DNA of 18,791 nucleotides from Actinomycetes bacterium. Its GTDB lineage: Bacteria > Actinomycetota > Acidimicrobiia > Acidimicrobiales > RAAP-2. Each line of letters opens with the position of its first letter. Position 1 is the stretch's first letter. Below, piece after piece: positions 6,622 through 14,436 of the stretch. The stretch is from positions 8,328-27,118 of the forward strand of contig JAJXTB010000021.1 in assembly GCA_021784205.1 (NCBI GenBank). Direction: 5' to 3'. The translations under genes were made by a program, and so were the position numbers. The notes beneath the pieces are model-generated. The model saw nothing but the letters and a program-made list of their open reading frames with translations, was not told the origin of the DNA and searched no databases.

Positions 6622-8282
6622 GCGAGGCCCCGACGCGTGACAAAGTCGCCGAAGGCCTCGCCCTCGTCGGCCTCGCTCGCCCACGCCTCGAAAAGGGGTC
6701 GAAGCGTCTCATCGAGGTCGTCGAGCTTGACCTTCTCGCGATAGATCCGCGCCAAGCGGTCACCGCGCGGCCCTCCGCCGACGTAGACGTCATAGGACGT
6801 CTTGGTGCGCCCCACCACGCCGATCTCGGCGACCGCCGGGCGCGCGCACCCGTTGGGACAACCGGTCATGCGCAGTTGCAGAGGTCGGCGCGACGCGCCC
6901 ACCGAGTCGGCCAGACCCTGGACGCGCTCGACGACCCCGTCGAGAACCCGCTCGGACTCGGCCAGCGCTTGGCCGCACGTGGGAAGGGCCGGGCAGGCGA
7001 GAGCCTGCCGCTGGACCGCGCCGAGTGCGTCGACGCCGAGCACGCCGTGGGTTGCGAGGATGCGCTCGACGTCGTCGCGCTGGGCGGGAGGGATTGACGT
7101 CAGAACGACGTCCTGCTGGGCGGTGATGATCAGGCCCGGACCGATCGTCACGGCGATCTCGCGCAGAGCGCTGCGCAGTTGAGAGACATCCGTGTCGCGC
7201 ACGCGACCCGCGCCAACGCGAATACCGAGATCGAGCGTGTCGCCGTTCTCGCGCCAGCCCAGGTGGTCATCGGCGGCGCCGAGTGCGACGGGCACCGGCG
7301 CGCGAAGCAGCGTGCCCAGTCGACGCTCGACCTCATCGCGAAACGCCGCGAGCCCGAGGTCGGCAACCACGTACTTGAGTCGGGCGCGGCGGCGATTCGT
7401 CCGGTCCCCCAGGTCCCGATACGCGCTCAGCACCGCGGTGATGAGCGCCACCACCTCGTCGCCAGTGACGAAGGCCAACGGCTCGGCGAGGCGCGCGAAC
7501 GTATCCTCCTGAGCGTAGGAGCGGCCCAGTCCGCCTCCTACGAAGACGGTGTAGCCACGGCCCCGTTCAGGGTGCTCAACTGGCACCAATCCGAGGTCCT
7601 GGGCGAGGACGTCAACGCAGTTCTCGGACTCGCGGCCGATGGCGATCTTGAACTTCCTTGGCAGGTACGACGCTCCGTAGAAATCGTGCTCGACCTCGGC
7701 GGACGCGGCGAGTTCGCCGCCGACGAAGATCTCCCAGTGCGCTCGGGTGCGCGGCTTGAACGTCGAGGCGATGAGACGGGCGAGCCGCGCGCTATCACCG
7801 GCGTCATCGCGCCAGAGCGTCGGGCACATCACCGTGTTGCGCACCACGTCGCCGCAGGCGGCGAAGGTCGACATGGTCGCCTCGTGCAACGACCGCGCCA
7901 GCGGGCGCAGACCTTGCTTGGCCACGCCGTGGAACTGAACGGCCTGGCGAGTGGTAAGACGGATCGATCCGTCGGCGAGCTCCCCGGCGATGCGATCCAG
8001 CACCAGCCACTGCTCTGAAGTCAGCGCACCCCCGGGGATGGCGACGCGCGCCATGAAGATGTGGGCGAGTTCGCGGCCGGCCGCAGCGAGGACCCGCCGC
8101 TGGTCGCGGTCGTCCTGGGAGTAGATCCCGTGGAACTTGAGCAACTGATGGGACTCGGTCGTCACCCCGGCCGAGTCCGCATCGAGCTCCGCGACCAGGT
8201 CGCCTCGCAGTCCGTCACTGGCGAGCTTGAGCGCCTCAACCGAACTGGTCAAGGGAGCATCCTCTACGGCCGTGTTCACCAT
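6618..8282 (-). CDS. cysI: Assimilatory sulfite reductase hemoprotein (CysI-like; nitrite reductase possible)
   Basis: A 554-residue siroheme/[4Fe-4S] enzyme reducing sulfite to sulfide by six electrons. The N-terminal LLKFHGIYSQDDRD and GSIRLTTRQAVQFHG segments closely resemble E. coli CysI. Cofactor cysteines are C430, C436, C475 and C479 in CPALPTC and GCPNGC. Siroheme- or anion-binding basic residues R79, R148, K210 and K212 are in place. No cysJ flavoprotein is nearby, so a ferredoxin donor is plausible. Sulfite and nitrite reductases of this fold are hard to separate by eye; the CysI resemblance favours sulfite. The ATG at 8282 has an AAGGAG site five nt upstream. Siroheme-synthesis genes follow with 4-nt overlaps, so enzyme and cofactor are made together. 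Confidence 0.9.
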   Translation of the reverse strand: MVNTAVEDAPLTSSVEALKLASDGLRGDLVAELDADSAGVTTESHQLLKFHGIYSQDDRDQRRVLAAAGRELAHIFMARVAIPGGALTSEQWLVLDRIAGELADGSIRLTTRQAVQFHGVAKQGLRPLARSLHEATMSTFAACGDVVRNTVMCPTLWRDDAGDSARLARLIASTFKPRTRAHWEIFVGGELAASAEVEHDFYGASYLPRKFKIAIGRESENCVDVLAQDLGLVPVEHPERGRGYTVFVGGGLGRSYAQEDTFARLAEPLAFVTGDEVVALITAVLSAYRDLGDRTNRRRARLKYVVADLGLAAFRDEVERRLGTLLRAPVPVALGAADDHLGWRENGDTLDLGIRVGAGRVRDTDVSQLRSALREIAVTIGPGLIITAQQDVVLTSIPPAQRDDVERILATHGVLGVDALGAVQRQALACPALPTCGQALAESERVLDGVVERVQGLADSVGASRRPLQLRMTGCPNGCARPAVAEIGVVGRTKTSYDVYVGGGPRGDRLARIYREKVKLDDLDETLRPLFEAWASEADEGEAFGDFVTRRGLA

Positions 8283-8292
8283 CGACTCTCCT

Positions 8293-8333
8293 TACCTGAC
8301 TATTTCCATAAATGTTATGGGTTTAGTCAGGTA
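8293..8333 (-). promoter_or_regulatory. Nested palindrome upstream of cysI
   Basis: The outer arms TACCTGACTA and TAGTCAGGTA (8293-8302 and 8324-8333) are a perfect 10-bp inverted repeat. Inside lie CCATAA and TTATGG (8306-8311 and 8315-8320), a perfect 6-bp inverted repeat around ATG. The 3-nt spacers between arms do not pair. The whole 41-bp element ends directly against the AAGGAG ribosome-binding site of cysI. It is AT-richer than its surroundings and contains -10-like hexamers (TAACAT or TATGGA on the minus strand). It may be a DNA operator for a sulfur or nitrogen regulator, or an mRNA hairpin next to the ribosome-binding site. Confidence 0.75.
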
Positions 8334-8348
8334 TCGAGCGCGCTCGAT
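8333..8348. promoter_or_regulatory. 16-bp perfect palindrome ATCGAGCGCGCTCGAT
   Basis: A perfect dyad with no spacer, touching the 41-bp cysI palindrome by one base and lying on its upstream side. Depending on which -10 box of cysI is used, its centre is about 35 or 42 bp upstream of transcription start, where an activator could sit. It could equally belong to the 3' end of the preceding glycosyltransferase transcript; there is no T-tract, so it is not a classic terminator. Confidence 0.4.
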
Positions 8349-8377
8349 CGGCCCACCCTGAGACGATGCTCAGTTCG

Positions 8378-9523
8378 CTACGGCGTCCAGTGCCAGGTCG
8401 CCGAGAGGATCGTCAGCACCGCCAGGGCCGAGGTCGAGAGCACAAGCAGCATCGCGGCCGCGCGGGGGCTGCGCCCCACGCCGAGAGCGGCGAAGAGGGG
8501 AAATCCCCGCAAGAGGAGGCGCGGCGTGATGCCCACGATGGGCGAGAAGAGACCCATCGCGAGCACCGCCACCACGTACGCCGTCCAGGTGAGCGGTGGA
8601 TGAGCACGGGCGAAGGCCATCAACATTGCGACCGTCGCGAATGCGCTCAGCACCCGCACCGTGTCGTTGGGATTCGCAAAGCCCAGGTTCCACAGGTCGG
8701 CAAAGGCGTGCGGCAGCCCCGAGCCGTAGGCGCCCTCCTGCCACCCGTTGCGCTGGGCGTGGAACCACTCAAAAAACGAGCCCGTGTGCGCCCAGAGATA
8801 GACGAAGAAGGCGCCCACCCCCACCGGCGCCAACAGGGGTGCGGCGAGGGACGCGTAGTCGCGGCGAGTGCGAATCGCCCCGACGGCGGCGAGAACACAG
8901 GGCGCCACTACCGCCACGGCCACGGGATCGGCACTCGTGGCGAGTGCCGCGGCCACGCCCGCCAGGATCCACCGGCCTCGCCCGAGCCAGAGAAGGCACA
9001 GCGACACGAACAGGATGATCGCGCTCTCGGAGTAGAACATCGTAAGAACGAAGGCGGCCGGGGAGAAGAAGACGAGAGCCGTGCCGAGCTCGGCCGCGGC
9101 CAGATCGAAGGTGTCGGCGAGCAGCCACCACAGAGCCACCGACCCCAGGGCCCCGAGCACGCTCGAGGTCACGACTGCCGAGACTCCGAAGCCTAAGCCG
9201 GTCAGTACGTGGGTCGCGCGAATCAGGAGCGGCAGGAGCGGGAAAAATCCAAGATCCGTCTGGGTCAGTTTGCCCAGCCCCGAGGGAATCGATGTCGCGT
9301 ATCCGCTCTGGGCCACCGTTAGGTACCACTTCGAGTCCCACGAACCGAGCAGGTACATGACGGAGTGGCCTTCGCTGACGCCGAGCGCGCCAAAGAGCGA
9401 CCAAACGACGGCGCGCGACACTAGAAAGATCGACAGCGGAAAGCCGACGTGACGTGCAACCTGCGCACCCGTGACCTGGCCCGCGCGAGTGCTGATCATG
9501 TCGGGCTCGGCTGCAGTGACCAT
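8378..9523 (-). CDS. PIG-V-like membrane mannosyltransferase (paralogue A)
   Basis: A 381-residue multi-pass membrane protein resembling the PIG-V/Mannosyl_trans2 family of GT-C glycosyltransferases. It has WDSKWYL near residue 62 (an early aspartate motif in the first extracytoplasmic loop), FFPLLPLL, FYSES and an LAPVGVGAFFVYLWAHTGS segment. GT-C enzymes use polyprenol-phosphate sugars as donors outside the membrane. It is clearly paralogous to the protein at 11125-12249, sharing FFPLLPLL, RW.LAGV and YLW.HTGS. The ATG at 9523 is preceded by an AGGAAGG ribosome-binding site; the longer frame to 9748 crosses the neighbour's promoter and is rejected. Donor and acceptor are not known. It is divergent from the MptB-like gene. 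Confidence 0.75.
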   Translation of the reverse strand: MVTAAEPDMISTRAGQVTGAQVARHVGFPLSIFLVSRAVVWSLFGALGVSEGHSVMYLLGSWDSKWYLTVAQSGYATSIPSGLGKLTQTDLGFFPLLPLLIRATHVLTGLGFGVSAVVTSSVLGALGSVALWWLLADTFDLAAAELGTALVFFSPAAFVLTMFYSESAIILFVSLCLLWLGRGRWILAGVAAALATSADPVAVAVVAPCVLAAVGAIRTRRDYASLAAPLLAPVGVGAFFVYLWAHTGSFFEWFHAQRNGWQEGAYGSGLPHAFADLWNLGFANPNDTVRVLSAFATVAMLMAFARAHPPLTWTAYVVAVLAMGLFSPIVGITPRLLLRGFPLFAALGVGRSPRAAAMLLVLSTSALAVLTILSATWHWTP

Positions 9524-9606
9524 GGGCCTTCCTATCGCGTCCACGCCCCGGCGCGAGTGCGGCGTCGAGCAAACGCTCACCTTATCCCGACGTTCCCCGT
9601 GCGTAC

Positions 9607-9635
9607 TTGCCGACGCGCTCGGCCCGTCCGATAAT
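9607..9635 (+). promoter_or_regulatory. Sigma70-type promoter of the MptB-like gene
   Basis: TTGCCG at 9607-9612 and GATAAT at 9630-9635 are separated by an ideal 17-bp spacer. Transcription would begin near 9642 and give a short leader of about 39 nt to the GTG at 9681. Confidence 0.65.
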
Positions 9636-9680
9636 TTGAGTCCGTTGAGCCGACGGCCCAACATCGACCGAGGAGCTCGC

Positions 9681-11135
9681 GTGCCGATCACATCCTTGCG
9701 CGCGCGACTGAACGGCGCCCCATGGTGGTCGTGGGTCGCCCTGGGCACGATCGGCTCCTTGGGACTTGCCCTGGCCGGCTCAGACGTCGGTGCCGTTCCG
9801 CGTCCGACGTTGTATCGCTGGTGGTTCCGCGTTCCCCTGGGTGGCTACGGAGGGGCACACGCCGTTCTCTACGCCGCGATGGCCGCCTTGGGACTCGCCT
9901 GGCTCGGACTCGGCATGATCGCGCGCCGTGGCTCGCTCTCTCGCTCTCGGGTGCTCGTCGCCGCCGTCGCCTGGGCCGCGCCGCTCTTCGCGGGCGCGCC
10001 CCTGTTCAGTCGTGACATCTACAGCTACATCGCCCAGGGCGAGCTCGCGGCTTCTGGCCTCAATCCCTATCACGTGGCGCCGTCCGCCCTCGCTCACGGC
10101 ACGCTCTACTACTCCCTGGCCGCCGTCTGGCGTCACACGCCCTCGCCCTACGGACCGCTCTTCGTCCTGCTCACGCGCGCCGGCGCGCGCGTCGCCGGGA
10201 CGGGCCTGATCGAACAGATCCTCGTCTTTCGCGCACTCGAGCTCGTGGGTCTGGCCCTGGGCGCATGGGCAATCGTCATCATCGCCCGTCGGCTCCACGC
10301 CAACGAGGGTGTCGCCCTCTGGCTCGCCGTGCTGAGCCCGCTCGCCCTGCTCTCGGACGTGTCCGCCGCGCACAACGACACACTGATGATTGGACTCCTG
10401 CTCGCCGGGATCGCGCTCTCGCTGCGAGGAGCGCGACGAGGCGCGCTCGCTCTGATCGCCGTGGCCGGCGCAGTGAAGTTGCCGGCGCTCGCCGGCGTCA
10501 TGGTGTTCACCGTGCGCGACCTGCGCGGCGTCCCCTGGCGGCGCGGTGCGGTCCTCGTCATCGAAGCTCTCGTAATCACCGTGGTCGTACTCGCCGCGAG
10601 CACCCTCGTGAATGGATTCGGCTGGACGTGGGCCTCGCCGACGGCCCTCTCGATCCCGAGTGAGCTGCGCACCCTCGCGACGCCGAGCGTCTCCGTGGGA
10701 GCGTTCATCGCGGCGACCCTGCGCGTCGCCGGTGCCCACACGCTCTCTACCCACACAGTGGTGAGCGTCGTGCAGTACGTCTTCGACGTGGCGACGCTGG
10801 GCGTGATCGCGATGGCGCTGCTGACGATACGCGCGTACAACGCCGTGCGCGTACTGGGCGCCGTCTTGCTCGCGGTGGTGCTCGGTGGGCCAACCCTCTG
10901 GCCCTGGTATCTCTTGTGGGGACTCAGCGTGCTGGCCGGGACCAGTGCCCAGTCCTCGCGCGCCCTCGCCATCGGCGCCGTCGGGGCCACGCTGCTCGTG
11001 GGGCCCGGTGGCTCACCGATGCTCGGTGGCAACGCCTACTTGATCAGTGCCCCATTCGTCGCGGGTGCGATCTACTGGCTCGTGCGACACAACCGCGAGC
11101 GTGAGATTCTGGAGCGTGCCGATCGTGTCGCTTGA
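9681..11135 (+). CDS. MptB-like polyprenol-phosphate-mannose alpha-mannosyltransferase
   Basis: A 484-residue multi-pass GT-C enzyme. FSRDIYSYIAQGELAASGLNPY at residues 109-130 is the characteristic first-loop motif of the MptA/MptB family, with D112 the probable catalytic base; SPYGPL follows at 155-160. In mycobacteria and corynebacteria MptB starts the alpha-1,6-mannan backbone of lipomannan and lipoarabinomannan using decaprenyl-phosphate mannose. The GTG at 9681 has AGGAG six nt upstream and sits 39 nt after a good promoter; the longer frame from 9471 runs through that promoter and overlaps the divergent gene. Similarity is by motif, so another mannan or glycan is possible. Its 3' end overlaps the next gene, indicating an operon. 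Confidence 0.8.
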   Translation: MPITSLRARLNGAPWWSWVALGTIGSLGLALAGSDVGAVPRPTLYRWWFRVPLGGYGGAHAVLYAAMAALGLAWLGLGMIARRGSLSRSRVLVAAVAWAAPLFAGAPLFSRDIYSYIAQGELAASGLNPYHVAPSALAHGTLYYSLAAVWRHTPSPYGPLFVLLTRAGARVAGTGLIEQILVFRALELVGLALGAWAIVIIARRLHANEGVALWLAVLSPLALLSDVSAAHNDTLMIGLLLAGIALSLRGARRGALALIAVAGAVKLPALAGVMVFTVRDLRGVPWRRGAVLVIEALVITVVVLAASTLVNGFGWTWASPTALSIPSELRTLATPSVSVGAFIAATLRVAGAHTLSTHTVVSVVQYVFDVATLGVIAMALLTIRAYNAVRVLGAVLLAVVLGGPTLWPWYLLWGLSVLAGTSAQSSRALAIGAVGATLLVGPGGSPMLGGNAYLISAPFVAGAIYWLVRHNREREILERADRVA

Positions 11136-12249
11136 GACGTTACCCACCACGCGCCGCGTGCTGGCGCGCCCCTTCGCCAGAGCCCTCCTCGCCTACCTCG
11201 CCGCGCGCCTGATCACCCTCGGTGCCGTCGCGCTCGGCAACGTGTGGACCCACCACAGCTGGGTGAGCGACCTGTCGACATGGGACGGCGCGTGGTTCTT
11301 GAGGGCGGTCTATCACGGCTGGCCCGCGCATCTGCCGCTCGTCGACGGCCACGTCGGTGCGAGCCCCGTCGCCTTCTTCCCCCTGCTGCCCCTGCTTGTT
11401 CGCGGACTCGCCGACGCCACCGGTCTCGGCGCGGCGACGGTCGGCATCATCGTCAGCGGGCTCTCCGGCCTGGGAGCGGTCTACGCCGTCGGGGCTCTGA
11501 CCCGCCGATTCGCCGACGCCGCGACCGCCGAGCGCGCGGCCCTGCTGTTCGCACTCAGTCCGGGAAGCTTCGTCTTCAGCCTCATCTACGCCGAAGGGCT
11601 CCTCATCGTGTTCGCCGCCCTGGGCCTGAGCGCTCTCCTCCAACGCCGCTGGCTCCTCGCCGGCGTGCTCGGCGCGTTCGCCAGTTTCACCTCGCCCGTG
11701 GGGCTCGCCTTCGCTGTCACCTGCGCCGTGGTGGCGCTCGTCGCCCTCTGGCGCGAACACGCGTGGGGAGCTCTCGTGGCGCCACTGTTCGCACCGATGG
11801 GATTCATTGCCTGGATGATCTACCTCTGGCGTCACACGGGCTCTCTCATGGCCTGGCGAGACACCGAACGCTACGGCTGGAACAGTTTCCCGTCTCTCGT
11901 CTATCCCTTCCGGATCCTGGGCAAATTCCTCTCCAACCCCTTATCGCCCACGATGACGGGCCAGATACTCTTCTGGGGAACGATGGTGGCGATCTATCTC
12001 ACCGTGCTGATGTTCCGCCAGCACCTCCCGCTCGCCGTCACTGCCTACGGCGTGAGCGCCGTCGTGCTCTTTGCGATCTCTTCACCCGTGGGGCTGCGCC
12101 CGCGCTTTCTCATGCTGGCCTTTCCACTCACGATCGCCGCGGCCACGCGGTGGGAGGGGAAGAAGTTTCGCGTCGTGCTCGCCGTTTCTGTCGTCGCGCT
12201 CGCTCTCATGACGATCGAAACGCTCACCTCCTGGGCAGTCTTCCCCTAG
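11125..12249 (+). CDS. PIG-V-like membrane mannosyltransferase (paralogue B)
   Basis: A 374-residue multi-pass protein of the same family as the gene at 8378-9523. It has WDGAWFLRAVYHGW near residues 53-66, AFFPLLPLLVRGL, LSPGSFVFSLIYAEG and FAPMGFIAWMIYLWRHTGS. The start is uncertain. GTG at 11125 is 10 nt after a GGAG site and is used here; GTG at 11116 is too close to that site, and the frame extends to 11047. It overlaps the end of the MptB-like gene by about 11 nt, so both are probably translated from one message. A linked role in polyprenol-dependent envelope glycan assembly is inferred. It ends 6 bp from the convergent glyoxalase-fold gene. Confidence 0.75.
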   Translation: MSLETLPTTRRVLARPFARALLAYLAARLITLGAVALGNVWTHHSWVSDLSTWDGAWFLRAVYHGWPAHLPLVDGHVGASPVAFFPLLPLLVRGLADATGLGAATVGIIVSGLSGLGAVYAVGALTRRFADAATAERAALLFALSPGSFVFSLIYAEGLLIVFAALGLSALLQRRWLLAGVLGAFASFTSPVGLAFAVTCAVVALVALWREHAWGALVAPLFAPMGFIAWMIYLWRHTGSLMAWRDTERYGWNSFPSLVYPFRILGKFLSNPLSPTMTGQILFWGTMVAIYLTVLMFRQHLPLAVTAYGVSAVVLFAISSPVGLRPRFLMLAFPLTIAAATRWEGKKFRVVLAVSVVALALMTIETLTSWAVFP

Positions 12250-12255
12250 GGACGT

Positions 12256-12621
12256 TCAGTCGGGAATCTGCGTGGTCAGGCAGAAGGGGTGCCCGGCCGG
12301 GTCAATCAACACGAAGTATCGATCGGGCGCGGGCTGGACGTCGGCGAGCCGCGCCCCCAATTCGATTGCGCGCTCACTGGTTGCCTCGAGTTCATCGACC
12401 GCGAGATCGAGGTGGATCTGCTTGGCCACGTCACCGTCGGGCCAGGTCGCGCGCCGGTATCCATCAACCTTCTGCGCCGTGATCCACAGTCCGGGCACCT
12501 TGACCGCCGCGAAGGCCGCGAGCTCGACGACCACCTCGCCGTCGAGCAGCGCCGCCCAAAATCGTGCGAGTGACCCCGGGTCCTCACAGTCCAACGCAAT
12601 CGAACCCATTCGTATCGACAC
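12256..12621 (-). CDS. Glyoxalase-like (VOC fold) domain protein
   Basis: A 121-residue single-domain protein of the vicinal-oxygen-chelate fold. It starts with the SIALDCEDPGSLARFWAALL helix-strand pattern and ends with the typical DPAGHPFCL strand. HLDLAV near residue 70 supplies a histidine where many members bind metal. It resembles the Glyoxalase_6-type small actinobacterial proteins, whose substrates are mostly unknown; some homologues are antibiotic-binding or dioxygenase-like, but nothing here selects one. The GTG at 12621 follows a G-rich stretch; an ATG at 12609 is an alternative. It lies 73 bp downstream of the phosphoribosyltransferase-hydrolase gene on the same strand and may share its transcript. 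Confidence 0.82.
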   Translation of the reverse strand: MSIRMGSIALDCEDPGSLARFWAALLDGEVVVELAAFAAVKVPGLWITAQKVDGYRRATWPDGDVAKQIHLDLAVDELEATSERAIELGARLADVQPAPDRYFVLIDPAGHPFCLTTQIPD

Positions 12622-12694
12622 GGCACCCCCCGTCACCCTTCGAACGAGACCAGCGTAGGTGGTGGCCACGACACGACACGGTGCGACAACTTGT

Positions 12695-14020
12695 TCACGA
12701 GAGGCGAAGGTGCGGCCCCGCGTGCGCGAGGAACCAGTCACGAGCCGCGTGGGCAACGGCCTCCAAAGCACCCGGCTCTTCGAAGAGGTGCGTGGCGCCG
12801 GGAATCACCTCGAGACGATTCTCGCAGCGCAGGCGTCTTTGAGCCATTTGGTTGAGCTCCAACACTTCGGCGTCGGCCCCACCGACGATCAGCAGCGTGG
12901 GCGCCACGACGTCGCCCAGGCGCTCGCCCGCGAGATCGGGTCGTCCGCCACGCGACACGACCGCCGCGATCTGACCGCCGCGGTCGGCCGCCGCCCACAG
13001 CGCCGCGGCCGCCCCGGTGCTGGCACCGAAGTAGGCAACGGGCAGACGACTTAGTCCCTCCTCGCGAAGGAGCCACTCGGAAGCGGCTTCGAGGCGCGAG
13101 GCGAGCAACGCAATGTCAAAGACGGCCGTGCGCTCGCGGGCCTCCTCTTCGCTGAGTAGATCGAGCAGCAGCGTCGCGAACCCCGCCTCCACCAAGACCT
13201 CGGCCACGTACTGGTTGCGCGGGCTGAGCCGACTACTGCCACTTCCATGGGCGAAAAGAACCACGCCCACGGCAGAAGGTGGAACTAGCAGATGACCGGT
13301 CAATTGAGCTTTGCCGGCCGTGACGATGGCGTTGTTTCCTCGCTCCGCGTCGACGCGACCTGGGTCACTTCGCACGCTCTCGGTCCGCTCACGAGCTCGC
13401 TCGAGGATGACCACCACGTCGGCGTCGTCGGTCTGAGAGAAGTCCACGTACGCCTGACCGACCGCGTAGAACGACTCGGGCGTCTCAAGACAGACGTACT
13501 CGTCGGCGACGTCGCCGAGCATGGACTGCCATCCCGGCGGCGCCACGGGCACCGCGAGGACGACGTGTGATGCGCCCTGTGAGCGCGCGATCTGGCACGC
13601 GGCGCGGACGGTCGAACCCGTGGCCACGCCGTCGTCGACGATCACCACTGATCGATCCGCCAGATCACGACGTGCGTGACCCGCACGAAAGCGACGAGTA
13701 CGTCGATCGAGCTTGGCGCGTTCACGCCTCTCGACGTCCGCTAGTTCTTTCGGCGTCGCACCGACTACGCGCACCACTTCGTCATTGATGACCCGTGTGC
13801 CGCCTTCGCCAATCGCACCCATTCCCAGTTCGGGCTGATGCGGCGCGCCCAGCTTGCGCACGACGATCACGTCAAGCGGTGCCGACAGAGCCAACGCGAC
13901 CTCCGCCGCGACGGGCACCCCACCGCGCGCCAGTCCGAGTACGACGACGTTGCTTCCTCGTAGATGGGCCAACTTCGCAGCGAGTTGACGTCCCGCGTCG
14001 GCGCGGTCGATAAAGGTCAC
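12695..14020 (-). CDS. Phosphoribosyltransferase - alpha/beta hydrolase fusion
   Basis: A 441-residue two-domain protein. Residues 1-215 are a type I phosphoribosyltransferase: LGLARGGVPVAAEVA at 28-42 and the PRPP loop VVIVDDGVATGST at 125-137. Residues 238-441 are a dienelactone-hydrolase-like alpha/beta hydrolase: LFAHGSGSSRLSPRN at 255-269, nucleophile S334 in FGASTG, D383 and H411 as the remaining triad. The GTG at 14020 has an AGGAGG site six nt upstream; the frame to 14116 has no such support. Proteins with this layout occur in mycobacteria (Rv0571c is, from memory, one) but their reaction is not defined. A plausible idea is PRPP-linked nucleobase or nucleoside turnover joined to ester or lactone cleavage. 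Confidence 0.88.
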   Translation of the reverse strand: MTFIDRADAGRQLAAKLAHLRGSNVVVLGLARGGVPVAAEVALALSAPLDVIVVRKLGAPHQPELGMGAIGEGGTRVINDEVVRVVGATPKELADVERRERAKLDRRTRRFRAGHARRDLADRSVVIVDDGVATGSTVRAACQIARSQGASHVVLAVPVAPPGWQSMLGDVADEYVCLETPESFYAVGQAYVDFSQTDDADVVVILERARERTESVRSDPGRVDAERGNNAIVTAGKAQLTGHLLVPPSAVGVVLFAHGSGSSRLSPRNQYVAEVLVEAGFATLLLDLLSEEEARERTAVFDIALLASRLEAASEWLLREEGLSRLPVAYFGASTGAAAALWAAADRGGQIAAVVSRGGRPDLAGERLGDVVAPTLLIVGGADAEVLELNQMAQRRLRCENRLEVIPGATHLFEEPGALEAVAHAARDWFLAHAGPHLRLS

Positions 14021-14081
14021 ACTCGCCTCCTCTCCCAAGTTCAGTCTGGCCCCGGTCCAACCCCTAGTGCCGCGAATGTCG

Positions 14082-14095
14082 AAAAGACGTCTTTT
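14082..14095 (-). promoter_or_regulatory. 14-bp perfect palindrome AAAAGACGTCTTTT
   Basis: A perfect dyad, extendable by GTC/GAC if one base is bulged on the left arm. It lies 62-75 nt upstream of the GTG of the phosphoribosyltransferase-hydrolase gene, a usual operator distance. The cognate regulator is unknown; it does not match the DosR box. Confidence 0.45.
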
Positions 14096-14199
14096 GACGC
14101 GAATCCCGTGTATCACCCCTCCGAAAGAGTGCCCCTACGAGGAAAATCAATGATCTCGAGAAGGCTTAGGAATGGTCATGCAGGGGTGACGAAACTCCG

Positions 14200-14229
14200 T
14201 TGATATTTGAAATCTTCTGATTTGATAAT
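14200..14229 (+). promoter_or_regulatory. Sigma70-type promoter of the Rpf-like gene
   Basis: TTGATA at 14200-14205 and GATAAT at 14224-14229 are separated by 18 bp and each match consensus at five of six positions. This is the best promoter in the window and lies in its most AT-rich patch. It predicts transcription start near 14236 and a leader of about 230 nt. Confidence 0.65.
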
Positions 14230-14409
14230 CCCTGATAAGCGGACAATTTTTGCTAGGATTAAGGACACTCGACAGTTTCAATTCCACCAACGACCCCTAT
14301 CATTGATCCGGCAGCAACGACTGCTTCGATATCACGCCACAGCCCTGTGGATCATGTGACCAACCAATGGAGTCGCCTGGTGGGCGCGAGACGCACACCA
14401 GCGCGCGTG

Positions 14410-14436
14410 GCGCTTTCGTCGAGATCGACGTAGCGC
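14410..14436 (+). promoter_or_regulatory. Strong leader hairpin before the Rpf-like gene
   Basis: GCGCT-TT-CGTCGA-GA-TCGACG-T-AGCGC can fold into an 11-bp stem with a small internal asymmetry and a 2-nt loop (probably opened to 4). It ends 20 nt before the AAGGAG ribosome-binding site at 14456-14461. It has no T-tract. It could affect ribosome access or mRNA stability. Confidence 0.5.

Noticed and set aside
8358..8373. CTGAG-N6-CTCAG hairpin as terminator of the PIG-V-like gene
   Set aside because: The stem is only five bp and no T-tract follows on the minus strand, so it cannot be supported as an intrinsic terminator.
9471..9680. N-terminal extension of the MptB-like gene (start at 9471), and of the divergent gene (start at 9748)
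   Set aside because: Both extensions overlap each other and the promoter at 9607-9635. Each gene has a better internal start with a good ribosome-binding site (9681 and 9523).
14060..14140. DosR-type dormancy box upstream of the phosphoribosyltransferase-hydrolase gene
   Set aside because: I looked because of the mycobacterial homologue. The palindrome present (AAAAGACGTCTTTT) does not match the GGGACTTNNGNCCC-type motif.
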